Positions 1 to 6,498 of a stretch of DNA of 6,582 bases are shown here, piece after piece (position 1 is the stretch's first letter; every line of letters starts with the position of its first letter). Source of the stretch: Flavobacteriales bacterium (GTDB lineage: Bacteria > Bacteroidota > Bacteroidia > Flavobacteriales > BACL11). Location of the stretch: the NCBI GenBank assembly GCA_002728175.1, contig PBVH01000011.1, positions 213 to 6,794 on the forward strand. The letters run 5' to 3'. The position numbers and the translations under genes are program-made. A model generated the notes under the pieces. The model saw only the letters and a program-made list of their open reading frames with translations. It made no database searches and was not told where the DNA came from.

Positions 1-378
1 TGTTGTAATTATGGCAATGGATATTATAAAATTCTAGAAAAAATTTCAAACAATTACTATGCACATGTTAATCAATTTTTTTTTACTGACACAACATATT
101 TTTGTATTGGAACCACGGAAATTAATACTAGCACAGAAAATCTAAAAATTTATCCTAATCCTTCTCAAGGAAAGATATATTTAAATCATCAGAACTTTCC
201 AAATAATAGAATTATATTAGCAGAAATTTTTAATGCTTTAGGTCAATTAGTTTTTTCTAAAGAAATCAATAATAACACTATAGATCTTAGTAAATTAAAA
301 GACGGTATTTATTATATTAAATTAAATTTTGATAGTAATAACATAACAAAAAAAATAATTATAAATAAATCAAGATGA
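1..378 (+). CDS. C-terminal part of a secreted protein with T9SS type A sorting domain (5' end outside window)
   Basis: Frame 1 is open from the first base to the TGA at 376-378, giving 125 residues with no start, so the gene begins upstream. The first visible residues, CCNYGNGYYKI, resemble the end of the DSxGDGICCxYGxGxY module that I recall from many secreted Bacteroidota peptidases and adhesins; this is recognition from memory, not a search. From about residue 49 a T9SS type A sorting domain follows: KIYPNPSQGKIYL, then EIFNALGQLVFSKE, then LKDGIYYIKL, ending in KKIIINKSR. Such domains direct the folded protein from the periplasm through the type IX translocon and are usually cleaved on attachment or release. 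The stop overlaps the start of the next gene as ATGA, so the two are probably co-transcribed and translationally coupled. The catalytic or binding part is not visible, so no function is assigned. Confidence 0.9.
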   Translation, partial: CCNYGNGYYKILEKISNNYYAHVNQFFFTDTTYFCIGTTEINTSTENLKIYPNPSQGKIYLNHQNFPNNRIILAEIFNALGQLVFSKEINNNTIDLSKLKDGIYYIKLNFDSNNITKKIIINKSR

Positions 379-1733
379 AATTAAAAATTCTTGTCTTTTG
401 TGTTTTTTGTACTTGCATTATACATGCCCAAAACTTTACAAAATGTAACACATCATATATAATGAATCAGGAACTTAACATTTGTGAAGACTATAGAACT
501 GCTAGAGAGAATATTATTATTGAAAATAAAAATTGGATTTACAATAATAAAAATCTTAAGAGAAATACACTTCAAATTCCAGTTGTTGTACATATCATAC
601 ATAGACAAACACATGTTTTAGGACAAGGAACAAATATTCCTGATTATCAAGTTTTGGATGCACTTAGAATCCTTAATGAAGATTACAGTAAAACTAATCC
701 CGAATTTCCAAACCCACCAAGAAATACTTTCAAAAATGTTGCTGGAAATCCAAATCTTGAATTTTGTTTAGCAACAGTTGATGAAAATGGAAATCCAACT
801 ACAGGGATCACAAGAACTTCAACTTCAAAAACAAATTTTAATCCAGATAGTGAAAGTAACGATATGAAACGAAATAGTTCTGGTGGTAAAGACGGATGGG
901 ATCCCTCTAAATATCTAAATATTTGGATATGTGACCTATCTACTACTAGCGGTGGAGGAATGGTTCTTGGTTATGCGTATTTACCAGGTCTTCCATCATG
1001 GAATGCTTGGAGAGATGGCCTTGTAGTTGATTTTCAATATTTTGGAACTATTGGCATTGCTGCACCTAGTAGCGATGGAAGAACTGCTACACATGAAATT
1101 GGACATTATTTAGGTCTTAATCATACATTTGCTGAACAAGGAAGTGGATGGGGACCAGATCCATGTACTGACTCTCAGGGAAATATTCAATGTTGTGACA
1201 ATGATCAAGCAAATGTTGATGATACACCACCAACTGACGGGGTTTATTGGAATTTAGTAAATAATTTTATGCCTCCAATTTCATCTAATTCATACAACTC
1301 TTGCAACGATTTACAATATGGATTTAGTTCTGATTCTCCTGACATGCATGAAAATTACATGTCTTATGCGACAAATACATGGATGTTTACTAATGATCAA
1401 GTAAACGTTATGTATGCAACATTAAATGGTTACAGATCAAGTTTAAAAAATTCAAATGTTACAATGAATTGTAGCGGCACATTATCAATAGATGAACTTT
1501 TAATTAAAAATACATCGATTTATCCTAACCCATCTACGGGATTACTAAATATAACTTCGGAATATGAAATAAATAGAATAAGTATTAAGAACATGATTAA
1601 CCAAGAAATTTTAACACTTAATAATCCGATTGAATCTATAATTAGTATTGATAATTTAGAAAATGGCTTATATTTTATCTATGTTGATACAGAAATGGGT
1701 ATTGTTTCAGAAAAAATCTTGTTGATTAAATAA
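375..1733 (+). CDS. Secreted M43-type (pappalysin/cytophagalysin family) zinc metalloprotease with T9SS sorting domain
   Basis: This is a 452-residue exported protease. Residues 1-19 form a signal peptide (MKLK, then a hydrophobic stretch ending in IIHAQ). The catalytic domain spans about residues 66-355. It carries the metzincin zinc motif HExxHxxGxxH at 240-250 (H240, E241, H244, H250), the M43-like DDTPP at 282-286, and a Met-turn ENYMSY around M329. Upstream, YLNIWICDL (180-188) and GYAYLPG (199-205) match the strand and loop segments typical of the family. Several cysteines (264, 273, 274, 310) around the active site could form disulfides, as expected outside the cytoplasm. A T9SS type A domain fills about residues 378-452 (SIYPNPSTG, later ENGLYFIYV, ending KILLIK). 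All catalytic residues are present, so it should be active. The ATG overlaps the preceding stop (ATGA) and its own TAA overlaps the ATG of mqnE. No Shine-Dalgarno sequence is visible. The substrate cannot be told; nutrient proteolysis or processing of surface proteins are both possible. Confidence 0.93.
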   Translation: MKLKILVFCVFCTCIIHAQNFTKCNTSYIMNQELNICEDYRTARENIIIENKNWIYNNKNLKRNTLQIPVVVHIIHRQTHVLGQGTNIPDYQVLDALRILNEDYSKTNPEFPNPPRNTFKNVAGNPNLEFCLATVDENGNPTTGITRTSTSKTNFNPDSESNDMKRNSSGGKDGWDPSKYLNIWICDLSTTSGGGMVLGYAYLPGLPSWNAWRDGLVVDFQYFGTIGIAAPSSDGRTATHEIGHYLGLNHTFAEQGSGWGPDPCTDSQGNIQCCDNDQANVDDTPPTDGVYWNLVNNFMPPISSNSYNSCNDLQYGFSSDSPDMHENYMSYATNTWMFTNDQVNVMYATLNGYRSSLKNSNVTMNCSGTLSIDELLIKNTSIYPNPSTGLLNITSEYEINRISIKNMINQEILTLNNPIESIISIDNLENGLYFIYVDTEMGIVSEKILLIK

Positions 1734-2851
1734 TGCTTAACACAAACATTGATATTAAATCAATTGACAACACATATAAAAAAATTGTCAATAATATCAT
1801 TAACAAAAAAAGAATATCAGAAAATGAAGCGATACTTCTTTTAGATAATGCCCCACTATCATTGCTTGGTTCTCTTGCAAACTCCATTAGACAAGAAAAA
1901 AACAAAAATTATACATATTTTAACAAAAATATTCACATTGAACCTACAAATATTTGTGTCTTTGATTGTAAATTTTGCTCTTATTCAAGACTTTTAAAAA
2001 AAAGAAATGAAGGTTGGGAATATAGTACTGAACAAATGCTAAATAAGATTAAAAATTATGATGAGGATAGTATTACGGAAGTTCATATTGTAGGAGGAGT
2101 TCACCCAAAAATGGGCCTAAATTATTTTGTAGATTTAATTAAGAAAATCAAATCTATTAGACCTAAACTACATATAAAAGCTTTTACAGCTGTTGAGTTA
2201 GATTACATGTGTAAAAAGGCTAAAGTTAGCTATAAAAAAGGTCTTAGAATGTTAAAAAATGCTGGACAAAATTCACTTCCTGGTGGAGGTGCAGAAATTT
2301 TTGCAGAAGATATAAGAAATAAGATATGTAAAGATAAGTGTACCAGTGAGGAATGGCTAAAGATTCATGAGACAGCTCATGAACTAGGTATGCCATCAAA
2401 TGCCACTATGTTATACGGACACATTGAAAACTCTGAACATATTATCGATCACATGAACAGACTCAGAGAACTTCAAGATAAAACTGGTGGATTCAATGCA
2501 TTTATTCCACTAAAATTTCGAAATAAAAATAATCAGATGTCAAAAATTAGCGAGGTTAACTTAATTAATGATCTAAAGATATATGCTATTTCTAGAATTT
2601 TTCTTGACAATTTCAAACATATAAAAGCTTATTGGCCAATGATTGGAAAAAAAGCTAGCCAAACTCTTCTGTCATTTGGAGTAGATGATATTGATGGAAC
2701 TATTGATGATACAACAAAAATATATTCAATGGCTGGAGCAGAGGAACAAAATCCAATAATGTCTACTGAAGAAATAACAACATTAATAACACAAACTGGA
2801 AAAATACCGGTTGAAAGAGATTCAATTTATAACGTGATTAAAACTTACTAA
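1733..2851 (+). CDS. mqnE: Aminofutalosine synthase MqnE (radical SAM, menaquinone biosynthesis)
   Basis: This is a 372-residue cytosolic radical SAM enzyme. MqnE joins 3-[(1-carboxyvinyl)oxy]benzoate (the MqnA product) to S-adenosylmethionine, giving aminofutalosine in the futalosine route to menaquinone. The [4Fe-4S] motif CxxxCxxC is C75-C79-C82, inside HIEPTNICVFDCKFCSYSR. VHIVGGVHP (117-125), LPGGGAEIF (182-190), NATMLYGH (223-230), TGGFNAFIPL (251-260) and DDIDGTIDD (318-326) are hallmarks I associate with MqnE. The PGGGAEIF segment in particular favours MqnE over the related MqnC and over CofH of F420 synthesis. Length is normal for the family and nothing is truncated. The start at 1733 shares its A with the stop of the protease gene (TAATG), implying coupling by re-initiation. 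No other mqn gene is in the window, so the pathway genes are scattered or lie elsewhere. It converges on the pseudouridine synthase gene, overlapping its stop by 4 bp. Confidence 0.93.
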   Translation: MLNTNIDIKSIDNTYKKIVNNIINKKRISENEAILLLDNAPLSLLGSLANSIRQEKNKNYTYFNKNIHIEPTNICVFDCKFCSYSRLLKKRNEGWEYSTEQMLNKIKNYDEDSITEVHIVGGVHPKMGLNYFVDLIKKIKSIRPKLHIKAFTAVELDYMCKKAKVSYKKGLRMLKNAGQNSLPGGGAEIFAEDIRNKICKDKCTSEEWLKIHETAHELGMPSNATMLYGHIENSEHIIDHMNRLRELQDKTGGFNAFIPLKFRNKNNQMSKISEVNLINDLKIYAISRIFLDNFKHIKAYWPMIGKKASQTLLSFGVDDIDGTIDDTTKIYSMAGAEEQNPIMSTEEITTLITQTGKIPVERDSIYNVIKTY

Positions 2852-2868
2852 CTATTAGTGTTTTGATT
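2836..2868. terminator. Candidate bidirectional terminator hairpin over two overlapping stop codons
   Basis: An imperfect stem-loop covers the convergent gene ends. The inner stem is ACTAA (2847-2851) against TTAGT (2855-2859) with a 3-nt loop CTA. The outer stem is AAAAC (2840-2844) against GTTTT (2860-2864), with TT (2845-2846) bulged on one side. On the + strand, up to four more pairs including G-U wobbles can extend it to 2836/2868. The T-rich outer arm would sit at the 3' side of the RNA from either strand, as in symmetric bidirectional terminators. The stem is poor in GC and there is no long U tract, so strength is uncertain. The position, exactly where both operons must end, is the main support. 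Confidence 0.45.
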
Positions 2869-3858
2869 GATTGAATATTTCCTCCACTTATCTACTAGCT
2901 TTTGAAAATGACTAGGGAGTTCTGAATCAAATTTCAATTTTTTATTTGTAGTTGGATGAGAAAATTCTAGAGATTTCGCATGCAATGCTTGTCCGCTACA
3001 TATTTTGAAACAATTTAAAACAAATTGTTTGTACTTGGCAAATACTGTTCCTCTTAAAACTTTCGCTCCACCATACTCAAAATCATTAAAAAGAGGATGA
3101 CCTAAATGCTGAAAATGAGCTCTAATTTGATGAGTCCTTCCTGTATCTAACTTACATTCAATTAATGTAGTGTAATGAAATCTTTCTAGAACTCTATAAT
3201 GTGAGATGGCTTTTTTACCAATCTCAGAATTAGAAAATACTGTCATTATTTTTCGATTTTTTGGATGTCTTCCAATATTACCAGAAATAGTTCCTTTATC
3301 ATTTTCCAAATCTCCCCATACAAGTGCTATATATCTTCTGTCAATTTTTCTATCATAAAACTTTTTTGATAATATTGACATACTTGACTGATTTTTAGCT
3401 ACTACAAGTAATCCTGAAGTATTTTTATCAATCCTGTGAACTAAACCAGGTCTCTCTTTGTTTTCAGCTATAGGTAAATTTTTGAAATGATAAATCAAAG
3501 CATTTACTAATGTATTTTGACGATTACCATGTCCTGGATGCACCACCATGCCAGAATCTTTATTAATTATAATAATATCATTATCTTCATACTCTATATT
3601 TAGAGGTATATTTTGAGCAACTAACTCATATGTTTCTTTGGGCTTATCATAAACAACAGTCACCGTATCATTACTCTTAACTTTATGATTGGATTTAACT
3701 ACAATATTATTTACTTTAACATGTCCAAGCTTAATTGCAGTTTGAATTTTATTTCTAGTTGCAAATTCTATAAAATTTAATAAAAATTTATCGACTCTTA
3801 AAGGCTTTTGACCTTTATCTGCAACAAACTTATAATGTTCATAATCTATGCTAGACAT
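2848..3858 (-). CDS. rluD: RluA-family 23S rRNA pseudouridine synthase (RluD-like)
   Basis: This is a 336-residue cytosolic enzyme that isomerises uridine to pseudouridine in RNA. RluD of E. coli modifies helix 69 of 23S rRNA, and the same target is likely here. An N-terminal S4 RNA-binding domain occupies about residues 18-75 (LRVDKFLLNF, then GHVKVNNIVVKSNHKVKSNDTV). The catalytic domain follows: IIINKDSGMVVHPG (96-109), the active-site motif HRIDKNTSGLLVVAK (141-155) with catalytic D144, and GRTHQIRAHFQHLGHPL (240-256). An S4 domain plus this length points to the RluD/RluC type rather than the shorter RluA itself. The ATG (3856-3858 on the complementary strand) overlaps the stop of the upstream T9SS gene by one base (TAATG). 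Its TAG at 2848-2850 overlaps the stop of mqnE. It is the last gene of the PASTA operon; an RluA-family gene next to PASTA and ddl genes is an arrangement I recall from other Bacteroidota. Confidence 0.93.
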   Translation of the reverse strand: MSSIDYEHYKFVADKGQKPLRVDKFLLNFIEFATRNKIQTAIKLGHVKVNNIVVKSNHKVKSNDTVTVVYDKPKETYELVAQNIPLNIEYEDNDIIIINKDSGMVVHPGHGNRQNTLVNALIYHFKNLPIAENKERPGLVHRIDKNTSGLLVVAKNQSSMSILSKKFYDRKIDRRYIALVWGDLENDKGTISGNIGRHPKNRKIMTVFSNSEIGKKAISHYRVLERFHYTTLIECKLDTGRTHQIRAHFQHLGHPLFNDFEYGGAKVLRGTVFAKYKQFVLNCFKICSGQALHAKSLEFSHPTTNKKLKFDSELPSHFQKLVDKWRKYSINQNTNS

Positions 3859-5633
3859 TAGAACACAATCAATTTATGATTATAAAATTTATTTTCAATA
3901 TCAATAAAATACATTCCTCTAGAAAGTGAAAGTTTTTTTAATTTGAAATATAATCCATGAAAAATCATATTTCCACTTAAATCATATATTATAAGTTTAT
4001 CATTATCTTCAGCACAATCTATATTGAAAAATGAACTTGTTGGATTTGGATAAATTGAACAGTGTTGGATTTTATTTTTAGTATGACTTATAATTTGCTT
4101 ATTGCTTAATACTGGTCTAATCATCCATGATCCTGGAAATTGTGAATTTGTCCATCCTGATCCAATATTATAATACATATACTGATTTGATAATAAGTTT
4201 TTGTCTAAACCCACATTAAGCAAATCATCTGATAATTGTTCCCATCCAATATAGAAATCTCCAGTTAATTGAAATATTGAATCCAGAAAATAGGTGTGAA
4301 ATTTATCTGTGATAGTGTGGACCGGATACACTTGTTGTTGATGAATTATAGTATTATTTGAAATGTTTTTCCAAATTGTAAGCTTAAAGGGTATATTATT
4401 AGTAGAATCTCCCATTTGAGGGAAGTACATTTGAATCGCTCTAAGAGTATCTGGTCTATTTAATTTAAAATGATATGCCAACCTCGCACCTGAAACATTT
4501 ATTCCATATGCAGATTCAGCACTTCCATCATCATAAGAAAAGTGTGAGAAAAAATTTTGAACTCTTTTTAATGTGTCATTTTGTTTAAAATCATCTTGAC
4601 CAGTTTCAATAATATGTTCAATATCAAAAGAAACACTATCAAAAGTATTTGTATTAAAAACTGAGTTTTCTATTAATATAGATGGATTAGTAAATGAAAA
4701 CAATCCTATCGAATCATAGCTAAAAACACTTACATTTCTCCATGATCCTGTAGAAGGATAATGAGAGGTTAAGCTATTATTATTATAGACGTTATATTGA
4801 TAGTCTACATTTATGCTAGCATCGTTATTCCTTAACTTAATATCGATAGTGTCTAACAACTCATTGCCTGTTAACATACCTTCATTAAAGTGAAGCCATG
4901 GCATTTCATTATACCTTGATAAAAAACTTGGGCAATTATACACAAAAGACACATCATTTAAAAAGGAGGTGTCAATACTAGAACTATATTGATCAATTTT
5001 AACATAATCTAAATTCCAATGATCGAAATTACCAGATAAAGTAGCTTTATTTATAAATCTAAACTGAAAATTGTCATGTAAGTACTCATTAGAATTAACA
5101 ATAATAACTTTTTTCTTAAAATCAAAATTACTAGATCCTTGCTTACTCCAAACCTTTTTCCAAATATTATTATTGTTTTTAAATTGTAAAACTAATGAAT
5201 CATTTACTTCAGGAGCATCACCAAGACCTTGAGGTTGGTAATAAAATAAAAAATAAGCAGAATCAATATTATTCATCTTAATTTCACGTGACATCAATGT
5301 ATCTGCATAACCTTCAGGGTTAGATATATTAATTGAGTATGCAAAACCATTTGAATCTAATCCATCAAAAGTAGCAACACCAATTGTTGGAGGTTTAATT
5401 GAATAGGTTCGATTAACAAATACACTACTTTTTTTCCATAATAATTTATCTACATTTGTTTCCTTATATGAAAAATCATCAATAAATGGCAGAGTTAATT
5501 GTGACATCTTAAAAGATGTATTTTTATTGTTATTTTTTAAATAAGGGTTGCTAACCAAACTACTAATTACTTCTTGAGAGTAAGAAGTTAATAAGAAAAA
5601 ACAACTAAAAAATAAAAAAAAAGGAAATTTCAT
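3858..5633 (-). CDS. T9SS-exported protein of unknown function in the PASTA-rluD operon
   Basis: This is a 591-residue predicted surface or secreted protein. I chose the ATG at 5631-5633 because it opens directly into a signal peptide (MKFPFFLFF, more hydrophobic residues, cleavage near SYSQ at 17-20) and lies one base after the stop of the PASTA gene. An upstream in-frame ATG at 5663 would add ten residues and overlap that gene. Residues 48-215 look like a jelly-roll or MAM-like beta-sandwich (LPFIDDFS, PPTIGVATFDGLD, FYYQPQGLGDAPE, FRFINKATLSGNFDHWNLDYV). About 216-360 is probably a linking beta domain. Residues 364-510 form a second domain opening with FSYDDGSAESAYG, a motif I recall from other Bacteroidota secreted proteins. 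Residues 526-591 are the T9SS type A domain (SIYPNPTSS, IIYDLSGNMIF, LSRGMYFIDI, KLIVF). No catalytic motif is visible; binding or adhesion is an inference. Its stop overlaps the rluD start by one base. Confidence 0.87.
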   Translation of the reverse strand: MKFPFFLFFSCFFLLTSYSQEVISSLVSNPYLKNNNKNTSFKMSQLTLPFIDDFSYKETNVDKLLWKKSSVFVNRTYSIKPPTIGVATFDGLDSNGFAYSINISNPEGYADTLMSREIKMNNIDSAYFLFYYQPQGLGDAPEVNDSLVLQFKNNNNIWKKVWSKQGSSNFDFKKKVIIVNSNEYLHDNFQFRFINKATLSGNFDHWNLDYVKIDQYSSSIDTSFLNDVSFVYNCPSFLSRYNEMPWLHFNEGMLTGNELLDTIDIKLRNNDASINVDYQYNVYNNNSLTSHYPSTGSWRNVSVFSYDSIGLFSFTNPSILIENSVFNTNTFDSVSFDIEHIIETGQDDFKQNDTLKRVQNFFSHFSYDDGSAESAYGINVSGARLAYHFKLNRPDTLRAIQMYFPQMGDSTNNIPFKLTIWKNISNNTIIHQQQVYPVHTITDKFHTYFLDSIFQLTGDFYIGWEQLSDDLLNVGLDKNLLSNQYMYYNIGSGWTNSQFPGSWMIRPVLSNKQIISHTKNKIQHCSIYPNPTSSFFNIDCAEDNDKLIIYDLSGNMIFHGLYFKLKKLSLSRGMYFIDIENKFYNHKLIVF

Positions 5634-5634
5634 A

Positions 5635-6408
5635 TTAATCAGTATTTTTGAAAAATAAATCAATAGAAGATCCTATTTGAACAAAACTATCTTCATCTTT
5701 GAACATTGGTTTCTGTTTATAAATAATTGCACTATTAGAATCTACAACAGAATTTGAATAAATTTCAATTCCAATGTTAATTGACTTAGATTTTACAATA
5801 ATATTTGCTTCTTCTCTTGTCAGACCAATTAAATTAGGAATAAGAACTTTCTCATCTTTTAATCCCTCCCCCAATATTAAATCTATTTTAGACCCAACGT
5901 AAAGTTCTTGACCTTCATTTATTTTAAGTCCATTAATTTCACATGACAAAACCTTATTTACCGCAATATCAGGAACATAAAATAATTCTCCTATTTCCAA
6001 ATCATATTGTTGTAATTTTCTTACCGCTTGTCTTAAAGAAAGATCATATAGATCTGGAAATTTGATTTTTTTTGATTTTTTTGCATTTATAGTTAAATAT
6101 ATTCTTCTATTTTTTTTTACATAAGATGAATCTTTTGGGATTTGATTAACGCAAATACCTCTTTCACGAGATCTATCATAAATTGAATCAATAATTATGT
6201 ATCTTAAATTGTTAGCTTTAGAAATAGAATCAACTTCATCTAAAGTATAATCTGAAAAATTTGGAACTAATATTTTTTTGTTATGTAATGTGTAAATGTC
6301 TAGTGAATATAACCAAATGAAAAACAAAATAAATAAAGTAACTAAAGCTAATGCAGTATGCTTGAGATAAATATTGTTTTTAAAAATATTAATAATTTTT
6401 TTTAGCAT
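5635..6408 (-). CDS. Membrane-anchored protein with three PASTA domains
   Basis: This is a 257-residue protein, first gene of the minus-strand operon. A short basic N-terminus (KK, K residues to 16) is followed by one hydrophobic helix at about 17-36, so it should sit in the inner membrane with the rest in the periplasm. Three PASTA repeats follow, each starting with a hydrophobic-P-(N/D) segment: LVPNFSDYTLDEVDSI (47-62), KFPDLYDLSLRQAVRKL (116-132) and LIPNLIGLTREEANIIV (189-205). They end in IYLTINA, IDLILGEG and IDLFFKN respectively. PASTA domains in Gram-positive kinases and penicillin-binding proteins bind muropeptides or peptidoglycan. There is no kinase or transpeptidase domain here, so this is a stand-alone PASTA protein. 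Divergence from ddl across 90 bp supports a cell-wall role. The stop lies one base before the next ATG. The start at 6408 is the only one that includes the membrane helix. Confidence 0.9.
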   Translation of the reverse strand: MLKKIINIFKNNIYLKHTALALVTLFILFFIWLYSLDIYTLHNKKILVPNFSDYTLDEVDSISKANNLRYIIIDSIYDRSRERGICVNQIPKDSSYVKKNRRIYLTINAKKSKKIKFPDLYDLSLRQAVRKLQQYDLEIGELFYVPDIAVNKVLSCEINGLKINEGQELYVGSKIDLILGEGLKDEKVLIPNLIGLTREEANIIVKSKSINIGIEIYSNSVVDSNSAIIYKQKPMFKDEDSFVQIGSSIDLFFKNTD

Positions 6409-6411
6409 TAG

Positions 6412-6437
6412 TATTTTTGATTACTCTTCCAAAAATA
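6412..6437. repeat. 8-bp inverted repeat in the PASTA/ddl divergent spacer (possible operator)
   Basis: TATTTTTG at 6412-6419 is mirrored by CAAAAATA at 6430-6437, a perfect 8-bp inverted repeat around a 10-nt centre (6420-6429). The arms are 18 bp apart centre to centre, near two helical turns, which would suit a dimeric regulator. The arms are A/T-rich and also match the promoter element TAnnTTTG in opposite orientations, so the symmetry may simply reflect two -7-like boxes. Only the pattern is seen; an operator function is inference. Confidence 0.4.
6430..6437 (-). promoter_or_regulatory. Candidate Bacteroidota -7 promoter element for the PASTA operon
   Basis: Read on the minus strand this is TATTTTTG, an exact match to the Bacteroidota primary sigma -7 consensus TAnnTTTG. 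It lies 21 bp upstream of the PASTA start at 6408, leaving a short 5' leader of roughly 15-18 nt. No convincing -33 TTTG is present at the usual distance (CAAA on the + strand near 6455-6463), which weakens the call. It is the best candidate in the spacer for this operon. Confidence 0.4.
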
Positions 6438-6454
6438 TAAAATTATAGAGATAT

Positions 6455-6491
6455 AAATGTTTTAGATTTTTAATAAAAATGTTTTAGATTT
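6455..6491. repeat. 15-bp direct repeat, 22-bp period, upstream of ddl
   Basis: AAATGTTTTAGATTT occurs twice without mismatch, at 6455-6469 and 6477-6491, separated by 7 bp. The 22-bp period is close to two turns of DNA, so both copies face the same side. The second copy contains all but the last base of the TAGATTTG promoter-like element just before ddl; the first copy has T in place of that final G. It could be a tandem regulator site or a small promoter duplication. Confidence 0.6.
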
Positions 6492-6492
6492 G
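6485..6492 (+). promoter_or_regulatory. Candidate -7 promoter element for ddl
   Basis: TAGATTTG matches the Bacteroidota -7 consensus TAnnTTTG exactly and ends 6 bp before the ATG of ddl at 6499. Transcription would start at or just before the start codon, giving a leaderless or nearly leaderless mRNA, compatible with the lack of any Shine-Dalgarno sequence. No TTG or TTTG is found at the -33 distance, so the call is tentative. Confidence 0.4.
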
Positions 6493-6498
6493 TTTTAA

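Noticed and set aside
76..84. Run of nine T in the first partial gene as a frameshift site
   Set aside because: The frame stays open across it and leads directly into an intact T9SS domain, so no break is visible.
1733..2851. MqnC or CofH identity for the radical SAM protein
   Set aside because: The LPGGGAEIF and TGGFNAFIPL segments and the N-terminal HIEPTN context match MqnE as I know it; no F420 gene is nearby.
5634..5663. Longer start for the T9SS protein at 5663
   Set aside because: It adds ten residues ahead of a clean signal peptide and overlaps the PASTA gene by 29 bases; the ATG at 5633, one base after that gene's stop, fits better.
6061..6082. Tandem TTTGATTTTT low-complexity repeat
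   Set aside because: It encodes the lysine-rich linker between the first and second PASTA domains (AKKSKKIKF) and is explained by coding in an AT-rich genome.
6412..6419. TATTTTTG on the + strand as the main ddl promoter
   Set aside because: It matches the -7 consensus but has no -33 partner and would leave a leader of about 75 nt; the copy at 6485-6492 is closer, though neither is proven.
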